In this document: positions 13,006-18,577 of the stretch, in pieces
How positions within the stretch are numbered: the stretch's first letter is position 1
Layout: each line of letters begins with the position of its first letter
Source of the DNA: MKRK01 sp001896915
Lineage (GTDB): Bacteria; Bacillota; Clostridia; Oscillospirales; Acutalibacteraceae
Assembly (NCBI GenBank): GCA_937973935.1
Contig: CALJJF010000251.1
Coordinates: 1 to 18,577, forward strand
Length of the DNA stretch: 18,577 nucleotides
Direction: 5' to 3'
The notes under the pieces: model-generated
The model's input: the letters and a program-made list of their open reading frames with translations, nothing else
The model's database searches: none
Told to the model about the DNA's origin: nothing
Position numbers and translations under genes: made by a program

Positions 13006-14784
13006 TTATGCTGTTTTTTCTTCACAGGCAGTGTTCAGCTTATAATACTGCCCCTTCCGTGCCATTAGCTCCTCGTGGGTACCTGCTTCCGCGATTCTTC
13101 CTCCGTCTATATACATGATTTTGTCACAGCTTTTGATGGTAGAAAGACGGTGGGCAATGATAAAGGAGGTCCTGCCCTGTAAGAGCTTTGCAATGCCGTC
13201 CTGCAACAGGCGTTCTGTTTTTGCGTCAATGGAGGAGGTGGCTTCATCCAAAATCAAAATGGCAGGATCGGAAAGCATGGTTCTGGCAAAAGCGATGAGC
13301 TGCTTTTGCCCCTGAGACAAACGGTCGCCCCGCTCATTTACCTCGGTGTCATATTCCCGTTCCATTTCGCGAATAAATCCGTCGGCATGAACAGCCTCAC
13401 AAGCGGCCGTTACTTCTTCGGATGTCGCATCCAGACGGCCATATAAAATATTGTCCATGATACTGCCGCTGAAAATAAAGCTGTCCTGGAGCATGATGCC
13501 CATTTGGCTGCGTAAGGAATGGAGCGTGACGCCGCTGATGTCCACGCCGTCGATGAGCACCTGACCGGAGGTCAGGTTATAAAACCGGCTGATTAAATTT
13601 ACAACGGTGGTTTTGCCCGCACCCGTCGGACCCACCAGGGCAACGGATTCGCCCGGCTTCACGGTAAAGGACATATCGTTCAGGATTCTGGCACCGGGTT
13701 CGTATTCAAAGCAAACGTTTTTGAATTCCACTTGTCCGGTTACCTTTGGCAGGGTGCCTGCATTTTCGGTGTCGCATACATCCACAGGCTCGTCGATGGT
13801 CTGAAAAATCCGCTCGAGATAGGCAATGGCGTTGATGAAGTTGTTATAGATATTGGCAAGGTTGGTGATGGGCTGCCAGAACTGGGAAGCATATGCACCC
13901 ATAGCCAGTATGGTACCTACCGTAACCGCAGGGGTGAACCACAGTACGCCTGCCAGATAAACAAAGCTCAGCACCCATTGGGAGATATTATTGACCGTAA
14001 AGGGAATAATATTAAACATATAAATGGTACTCATCCATGAATTTCTCACTGCCAGGGCGAGACGGTCAAAAATGCGGATGTTGGTTTCCTGACGGTCAAA
14101 AATCTGGGCAACCTTGACACCCGAAATATTTTCAACCATATAAGCGGTCAGGTTGGAGTTTTTGTTGCTGTAGGTCTGGGTGACCTTACGCTGCCTTCGT
14201 TTGCAGGCGAAAATTACAGCAATTAAAACCGGCAGACCGGCAAGAATGACCAAAGCCAGCCTTGCATCCACCAAGAACATAAAAATGGTGATAAAAATAA
14301 TATTAAACAGCTCAATGATGATATTGATCAGCCCGTTGGATAGCATATCGGACACATTGTTGACATATTGAACCACACGCACAAGGATTTTGCCGTGGGG
14401 ACGGCTGTCATAATAGGAAAAGGGCAGCTTCTGAAGATGGTCAAACACATCGCTGCGGATATCATAAATGATGGACTGACCCACCTTGGACATGATAATG
14501 CTTCTGACCGCACCAAACAGGGAGCTGATGACAATGGTTCCTGCAAGGAGGCAGCTCAGCTGAATCAGAAGCGTAGCAGAACCGCCGGGTGTGATGGCAT
14601 GATCAAGAATATATTTGATGATGAGCGGGCCGGTCAGGCTGATGACCGAGGCGAGAATTGAGAGAAACAGCGCGAGAAGCATTTTTTTATAATAACGCCT
14701 GACATATACCAGCGCACGCTTGAACTGTGACAGCTGAAAGGGAGCTTCCAGCGTTTCATCGATTTCGTAGGTGTTTCTTGCCAT
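13006..14784 (-). CDS. Heterodimeric ABC exporter, subunit with catalytic NBD (BmrD/TM288-like)
   Basis: 592 residues. A six-helix exporter transmembrane domain (about 25-330) is fused to a nucleotide-binding domain: Walker A GPTGAGKTT (385-393), Q-loop in MLQDSF, signature LSQGQ (489-493, variant of LSGGQ), Walker B ILILDE with catalytic E514, D-loop SSIDAKTE, and switch H545 (IIAHR). Intact Walker B Glu and His combined with the altered signature are what the 'BmrD/TM288' partner of asymmetric exporters shows. It would use ATP to move drugs, lipids or peptides out of the cell; the substrate cannot be told. GGAGGG (14793-14798) supports the start. It follows the partner gene with a 2-nt gap, so both are one operon. 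Confidence 0.92.
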   Translation of the reverse strand: MARNTYEIDETLEAPFQLSQFKRALVYVRRYYKKMLLALFLSILASVISLTGPLIIKYILDHAITPGGSATLLIQLSCLLAGTIVISSLFGAVRSIIMSKVGQSIIYDIRSDVFDHLQKLPFSYYDSRPHGKILVRVVQYVNNVSDMLSNGLINIIIELFNIIFITIFMFLVDARLALVILAGLPVLIAVIFACKRRQRKVTQTYSNKNSNLTAYMVENISGVKVAQIFDRQETNIRIFDRLALAVRNSWMSTIYMFNIIPFTVNNISQWVLSFVYLAGVLWFTPAVTVGTILAMGAYASQFWQPITNLANIYNNFINAIAYLERIFQTIDEPVDVCDTENAGTLPKVTGQVEFKNVCFEYEPGARILNDMSFTVKPGESVALVGPTGAGKTTVVNLISRFYNLTSGQVLIDGVDISGVTLHSLRSQMGIMLQDSFIFSGSIMDNILYGRLDATSEEVTAACEAVHADGFIREMEREYDTEVNERGDRLSQGQKQLIAFARTMLSDPAILILDEATSSIDAKTERLLQDGIAKLLQGRTSFIIAHRLSTIKSCDKIMYIDGGRIAEAGTHEELMARKGQYYKLNTACEEKTA

Positions 14785-14786
14785 GA

Positions 14787-16532
14787 TCAGTTCCCTCCTT
14801 TGTATACAGGAAGTTCCGGAACATCCTGCAGCTCACAGATTTCACGATAAAATTTGTTGGTAGCGGCCAGGGTTTCGTGGGTGCCGATCTGGATGGTGCC
14901 TTTGTCGAGAATGATGATTTTGTCTGCGTCCTTCACAGAGGAAATCCGCTGGGCAATGATAAATTTGGTGCAGGGGAATTTTAAGCTGCGCAGCTCATTT
15001 TGTATGTAGCTTTCTGTTTCCATATCCACCGCAGAGGTGGTATCATCGAGGATTAAAATCGGGGGTTCCACAGCCAGCGCCCGTGCCAGCGCAATCCGTT
15101 GGCGCTGGCCGCCGGACAAGCCCACACCCCGTTCTCCGATGACGGTGTTATACCCGTCCTCCATCTTGTTGATAAAACCGTGGGCACAGGCGGATTTGGC
15201 ATATTCGATGACCTTTTCCTCGGAAAGCTCCGGGTTGCCATAGGCAATGTTGCCGTCCACGGTATCGGAGTATAAGAACACATCCTGTGTGGAGATGGCG
15301 ACGGAGCTTCTGACTTTGCTAACCCTCCATTTCCGCACATCCACATCGTCGATGGTCACTTCCCCGTGCTGCACATCGTAAAATCTGGCAAGCAGCGCAA
15401 TGAGAGTGGTTTTTCCCGAACCGGTGGGTCCCATAATGGCAACGGTTTCTCCCGGCTCTGCAACAAAAGAAATGTCGGAAAGCACCTGCAGATTATCAAA
15501 CCGGAAGGATACATTTTTAAATTCGACCTTGCCCCGGATGCGGTCGGTTGTATCAACGGCATCGTGGCGGTCTACAATGGTAGGCCGGGCATAATACAGC
15601 TCAATAATTTTGTCGGCAGAGGCGGAAAACCGCTGAACGTCATTGAGAAGTGTGCTCAATGTACGGATGGGCTGTGCCAGCGCCCAGGTCAGACCGGAAA
15701 AGGCGAATAAGGTTCCGATGGAGATGCTGCCGTTGATGACGAACAGACCACCCACCAAAACGGTGATGATTGTCATGGATTGACCGATGAACTCCATAAA
15801 CGGCTGAATTTTTTGATTGGTATATACTGCCTTCAGGCTGGCTTCTTTGAATTCTAAGCTTTTGCGATCAAATTTTTCTTTTTCATACTCTTCTCTGGCA
15901 AAGGCTTTGACCACCCGGTTGCCTGCAATATTCTCCTGAGCGGCGGTATTCAGCTCGGAGAGCTTAAAACGAAGCTGCTGATACAGTGGTCGGACTTTTT
16001 TCATAAAAACACGAATGGCAATTGCCAAAAAGGGCAAAACTGCCAATAAGGAAAGGGTCAGGGGAATGCTGAGAGAAAATAAGAAAATAACAGACGCCGC
16101 AAACATTACCACTGAATCCGTAAACTGATACACCGTCCAGGCACAGATGTGCCGGACCAAGTCCAGATCGCCGGTAATTCTGGTGATGATATCGCCGGAG
16201 CGGTTGCGGTCAAAAAACCGCATTTCTTGATACTGCAGATTGGTGAACAAATGCTTTCGGATGCGAAGCAGCATAAACTGGGACGCCCATTCCAAAAAAA
16301 GAACACGAAAAAACCGAATCACAGAGACACTGAGGACAACGCCGCACATGATAAGCAAAATTGGAATCAACCAATCCTTTTTGCCGCCCTTTATTACGTC
16401 GTCAACCAAAACTTTGGTCAGATAAGGGTTTACAAATACCGGGATGGAAGCGATCGCCGAAAGAAGAATTCCGATGATGAAGAAAATTCGCCTGCCTTTG
16501 AGGTTTTTCCAAACAAATCTGATCTGGAACAT
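14787..16532 (-). CDS. Heterodimeric ABC exporter, subunit with degenerate NBD (BmrC/TM287-like)
   Basis: 581 residues from the ATG at 16532. A six-helix exporter domain (about 15-310) precedes an NBD with Walker A GPTGSGKTT (368-376), canonical signature LSGGQ (472-476), but Asp D497 in place of the catalytic Glu (ILILDD) and Gln Q528 in place of the switch His (IIAQR). With the partner's LSQGQ this gives one hydrolytic and one degenerate ATP site, the hallmark of BmrCD, LmrCD and TM287/288-type multidrug exporters. GGGGGA (16537-16542) lies 4 nt before the ATG; the in-frame TTG at 16556 has no SD. First gene of the operon, driven by the promoter at 16577-16605, divergent from the DAHP synthase gene. 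Confidence 0.92.
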   Translation of the reverse strand: MFQIRFVWKNLKGRRIFFIIGILLSAIASIPVFVNPYLTKVLVDDVIKGGKKDWLIPILLIMCGVVLSVSVIRFFRVLFLEWASQFMLLRIRKHLFTNLQYQEMRFFDRNRSGDIITRITGDLDLVRHICAWTVYQFTDSVVMFAASVIFLFSLSIPLTLSLLAVLPFLAIAIRVFMKKVRPLYQQLRFKLSELNTAAQENIAGNRVVKAFAREEYEKEKFDRKSLEFKEASLKAVYTNQKIQPFMEFIGQSMTIITVLVGGLFVINGSISIGTLFAFSGLTWALAQPIRTLSTLLNDVQRFSASADKIIELYYARPTIVDRHDAVDTTDRIRGKVEFKNVSFRFDNLQVLSDISFVAEPGETVAIMGPTGSGKTTLIALLARFYDVQHGEVTIDDVDVRKWRVSKVRSSVAISTQDVFLYSDTVDGNIAYGNPELSEEKVIEYAKSACAHGFINKMEDGYNTVIGERGVGLSGGQRQRIALARALAVEPPILILDDTTSAVDMETESYIQNELRSLKFPCTKFIIAQRISSVKDADKIIILDKGTIQIGTHETLAATNKFYREICELQDVPELPVYKGGN

Positions 16533-16576
16533 TGAATCCCCCGTTTTCTGTTTCAAGTGTTGATAAAGTTCTACTC

Positions 16577-16605
16577 ATTATAACCTTATCCCTACTGGGT
16601 GTAAA
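16577..16605 (-). promoter_or_regulatory. Sigma-A-type promoter of the ABC exporter operon
   Basis: On the minus strand TTTACA (16600-16605), 17 nt, TATAAT (16577-16582). The -35 box is inside the dyad GGGT-GTAA-ACCC. Confidence 0.75.
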
Positions 16606-16610
16606 CCCGG
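16595..16610. promoter_or_regulatory. Candidate operator dyad at the exporter promoter
   Basis: CTGGGTGTAAACCCGG is an imperfect inverted repeat (GGGT-N4-ACCC) overlapping the -35 box. A similar sequence, TGGTGTAAAACACGG (16717-16731), lies between the -35 and -10 boxes of the divergent aroF promoter. No regulator gene is nearby to assign it to. Confidence 0.45.
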
Positions 16611-16707
16611 TTTTATAAGAAAAACAGAGAAAAATTTTGTTGTGATATGACCAACTTTGTGCATTTTGACGATAGTCGTGTTTTTTGTCGAAATTGGGCT
16701 TCAAGTC

Positions 16708-16736
16708 TTGACATATGGTGTAAAACACGGTATACT
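16708..16736 (+). promoter_or_regulatory. Sigma-A-type promoter of the DAHP synthase gene
   Basis: Consensus TTGACA (16708-16713), 17 nt, TATACT (16731-16736). The spacer holds GTGT-AAA-ACAC. The leader of about 45 nt is too short for a T-box or trp-type attenuator. Confidence 0.85.
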
Positions 16737-16786
16737 TTAGTAATTAAAAGCGCTAAAGCGACACAGGCATCAGAAAGGAAATATCT

Positions 16787-17800
16787 ATGGTTATTGTTAT
16801 GGCAAAAGGAGCAACGGGGGAGAACATTGCGGCGGTTTCGCGGCTGTTGGAACACCACTCGTTAAAGGCTCATATATCACAAGGAAGCGAGACCACCATC
16901 ATTGGAGTGGTGGGCGATAAAAAAAGATTGGCAGATGTCAATTTGGAAATGCTGCCGGGGGTGGAGAAGGTCATCCCCATTATGGAAAGCTACAAGCTTG
17001 CCAGCAAGGCCTTCAATCCACAGGGTATTGTAGTCAATATCGACGGCGCAAAAATCGGCGGCGGGCATTTTGCCATGATGGCGGGTCCCTGTGCGGTGGA
17101 GAGCGAGGAACAGATTGTTTCCACAGCACTGGCGGTGAAGCAATCCGGTGCTCAGTTCTTACGTGGCGGTGCCTATAAGCCAAGAACCTCTCCCTATGCC
17201 TTTCAGGGCATGGAGGATGAAGGCTATCGGCTGATGCGGCTGGCCGGTGATGAAGCAGGGCTGAAGGTAGTCAGTGAAATCATCAGTGAGAATAACATTG
17301 AAACAGCGGCAAAATACTGTGACATGTTTCAGGTGGGTGCCAGAAACATGCAGAATTTCCGTCTGCTGCGGGAGTTGGGTCGTTCCAAAATGCCGATCTT
17401 ATTGAAACGGGGCAATTCCTCCACCATTTCCGAATGGCTGGATGCAGCGGAATATATCATGAGCGAGGGCAACTACAATGTAGTGCTTTGCGAGCGGGGC
17501 ATCCGTACCTTTGAAACCGCCACCCGAAATACTCTTGACATTTCGGCAATTGCGGTCATCAAGGAAAAAAGCAGCTTGCCCATTATCATCGACCCGTCCC
17601 ATGCGGCAGGAAAGGCGTCTTATATCGAGTCTTTGTCTCTGGCCGCCGTGGCCGGTGGAGCCGACGGTTTGATCATTGAGGTACACCCGGACCCCATGAG
17701 CGCCATGTCAGACGCCGCTCAGCAGCTGAACTTTGCCGTATTCGACAATCTCAGCACAAAAGTAAAAAAGCTGGTAACTGTTTTGGACAAACAAATGTAA
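16787..17800 (+). CDS. aroF: 3-deoxy-7-phosphoheptulonate synthase (DAHP synthase, type I-beta)
   Basis: 337 residues; condenses phosphoenolpyruvate and erythrose 4-phosphate, the first step of the shikimate pathway to aromatic amino acids. Residues 1-70 form a ferredoxin-like (ACT-like) regulatory domain, as in the Thermotoga maritima enzyme, where it mediates feedback by Phe/Tyr. The barrel follows with AGPCAVES (metal Cys), LRGGAYKPRTSPYAFQG, QVGARNMQNF, LLKRG, CERGIRTFE, DPSHAAGK and IEVHPDP, which carry the PEP-, phosphate- and metal-binding residues. AAAGGA (16774-16779) supports the ATG at 16787. The gene stands alone between its promoter and the hairpin at 17802, with no other aro genes in the window. 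Confidence 0.95.
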   Translation: MVIVMAKGATGENIAAVSRLLEHHSLKAHISQGSETTIIGVVGDKKRLADVNLEMLPGVEKVIPIMESYKLASKAFNPQGIVVNIDGAKIGGGHFAMMAGPCAVESEEQIVSTALAVKQSGAQFLRGGAYKPRTSPYAFQGMEDEGYRLMRLAGDEAGLKVVSEIISENNIETAAKYCDMFQVGARNMQNFRLLRELGRSKMPILLKRGNSSTISEWLDAAEYIMSEGNYNVVLCERGIRTFETATRNTLDISAIAVIKEKSSLPIIIDPSHAAGKASYIESLSLAAVAGGADGLIIEVHPDPMSAMSDAAQQLNFAVFDNLSTKVKKLVTVLDKQM

Positions 17801-17801
17801 G

Positions 17802-17834
17802 AAACAATGCCCCCTTCAATAGGGGGCATTGTTT
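17802..17834. terminator. Hairpin terminator between aroF and the converging membrane-protein gene
   Basis: AAACAATGCCCCCT (17802-17815) pairs perfectly with AGGGGGCATTGTTT (17821-17834) around TCAAT. T-runs are short on both sides (GTTT), so efficiency may rest on the very stable stem. The loop and right arm encode the stop and last residues of the minus-strand gene. Confidence 0.75.
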
Positions 17835-18475
17835 ATGAGGGAAGAACAGTATTCGCAGTAAGCGGGAAAGCCATAGGTTACCGTGTTGTTGGCGCCGCAG
17901 TTTTTACACTGAACAGAGAACTGGTAGTGTTGAGGGTATGCTTCATATTCAAATCCCGTGTCGGGGATCACTAGTTCTTTTCTTACATCGTTCATATAAG
18001 CACCGGGAAGAAAGCCTTTGTCCAGCATTTTGGGAATGTCCTTCTCCACAAGATCGGGAGAAATTCCTGACACAGCGGCTATTTTTGTCAGGGATCGGAT
18101 GCCGAGATGGATGATCAAATCCATATATTTTTTGATCCGCTTTGCTTTTTTGATATTCTTGATGCCTATCAGTGTCAATGCCACACCGCTGCAGATAAAA
18201 AGAACAAAATACTGAAGTCGTCCGGTTACTGCCTGAGAGGGATCCTCCGGACCCGCAATGATGGCAATGGTGCCCATGAACAAAAGGAAAATTCCCGCGA
18301 ACAGTAAAATTCTTCCGCCGATCATGATGGAATCCTTATCACAGGAAACCCTTTTCCAAACAAAAAAGATACCAACCGGCCAAAAAAGCACAAAAATAGC
18401 TAAAGTAACCGGCCAGCAAAACCACCATTTGACCTTTTTTTTATGAGATTGATAAGGGATATCTGCATATTGCAT
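17816..18475 (-). CDS. Membrane protein with helix-turn-helix-like middle and C-terminal zinc ribbon
   Basis: 219 residues; I do not recognise a named family. Three predicted transmembrane helices (about 17-40, 54-75, 87-105) are preceded by a Lys-rich cytosolic N-terminus. Residues 115-165 (HLGIRSLTKIAAVSGISPDLVEKDIPKMLDKGFLPGAYM) look like a winged-helix fold, with 'IRSLTKIAAVSGIS...' as HTH. The C-terminus has C190-x2-C193 and C207-x2-C210, a zinc ribbon. The set suggests a cytosolic domain that binds nucleic acid or protein near the membrane, but no function can be given. No clear SD precedes ATG 18475; it starts 16 nt after the stop of an upstream gene that also ends in a zinc ribbon, so coupling is likely. 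Confidence 0.7.
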   Translation of the reverse strand: MQYADIPYQSHKKKVKWWFCWPVTLAIFVLFWPVGIFFVWKRVSCDKDSIMIGGRILLFAGIFLLFMGTIAIIAGPEDPSQAVTGRLQYFVLFICSGVALTLIGIKNIKKAKRIKKYMDLIIHLGIRSLTKIAAVSGISPDLVEKDIPKMLDKGFLPGAYMNDVRKELVIPDTGFEYEAYPQHYQFSVQCKNCGANNTVTYGFPAYCEYCSSLINNAPY

Positions 18476-18491
18476 CGTATCATCTGCCCAC

Positions 18492-18577
18492 TCAGTTTAA
18501 TTTCTGGCCGCATTCCGTACAGAACTTAGCCCCGATAAAATTGGATTGACTGCATTTCGGACATGGCGCAAAAGACA
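18492..18577 (-). CDS. Zinc-ribbon protein, C-terminal end only
   Basis: The frame enters from the right edge and reads SFAPCPKCSQSNFIGAKFCT then ECGQKLN before TGA (18492-18494). CPKC and CTEC form a zinc-ribbon of the kind often found at the C-terminus of membrane or YgiT-like proteins in Firmicutes. The rest is outside the window. It probably shares an operon with the membrane protein 16 nt downstream. Confidence 0.65.
   Translation of the reverse strand, partial: SFAPCPKCSQSNFIGAKFCTECGQKLN

Noticed and set aside
16533..16556. TTG start of the ABC subunit at 16556
   Set aside because: No SD precedes it, while ATG 16532 has GGGGGA just upstream.
16737..16786. T-box or attenuator before the DAHP synthase gene
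   Set aside because: The leader is only about 45 nt and has no specifier loop, T-box sequence or terminator.
1..18577. CRISPR arrays, tRNA or rRNA genes, prophage genes or a defence island
   Set aside because: No regularly spaced repeats, cloverleaf, rRNA-like stretches, or phage or defence proteins were seen on either strand.

Overview
The window looks like chromosomal DNA from a low-to-mid-GC Gram-positive anaerobe, most likely a member of Clostridia (Bacillota). The reasons are strong GGAGG-type ribosome binding sites, frequent TTG starts, rho-independent hairpin terminators, a Rex redox repressor, a type III pantothenate kinase and a heterodimeric BmrC/BmrD-like ABC exporter. The order or genus cannot be fixed from the sequence alone.

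Left part (1-3803): the 3' end of a YjbR/MmcQ gene converges on a MarR-family regulator that has a His/Gly/Pro-rich tail and an apparently self-regulated promoter. A 100-residue ferritin-like protein resembling encapsulated ferritins follows as a single gene. It converges on an MgtC/SapB membrane protein whose upstream region holds a nested inverted repeat. Two small co-transcribed genes come next (a GyrI-like effector-binding protein and a Cys-rich thioredoxin/ferredoxin-like protein), then a membrane protein of the bacterial PH-domain type. From 3804 to 4127 there is no intact gene, but the 3' end of a dead IS3-family (IS150-like) element is recognisable.

Centre (4128-8097): the minus-strand operon aconitase - isocitrate dehydrogenase - rex. 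It starts from one sigma-A-type promoter, and an 18-bp site close to the clostridial Rex consensus lies over the -35 box. This suggests that NADH/NAD+ status controls the citrate-to-2-oxoglutarate (glutamate precursor) branch and that Rex regulates its own synthesis.

Right of centre (8098-12709): a ComM/YifB ATPase gene (minus) is divergent from a plus-strand cluster of VOC protein, coaX and an M24 aminopeptidase. A secreted LysM-CAP protein follows, whose Shine-Dalgarno sequence is buried in a predicted 10-bp hairpin.

Right end (12710-18577): a two-gene heterodimeric ABC exporter operon (minus) is divergent from a DAHP synthase (plus); the two promoters share a similar short motif. The window ends in two minus-strand genes with zinc-ribbon C-termini, the last one cut by the window edge.

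I see no CRISPR array, tRNA, rRNA, phage or recognisable defence system. The window reads mostly as housekeeping and regulatory chromosome. The items most worth a second look are the Rex-controlled acn-icd-rex operon, the SD-sequestering hairpin of the LysM-CAP gene, the encapsulin-less ferritin-like gene, and the MgtC leader.
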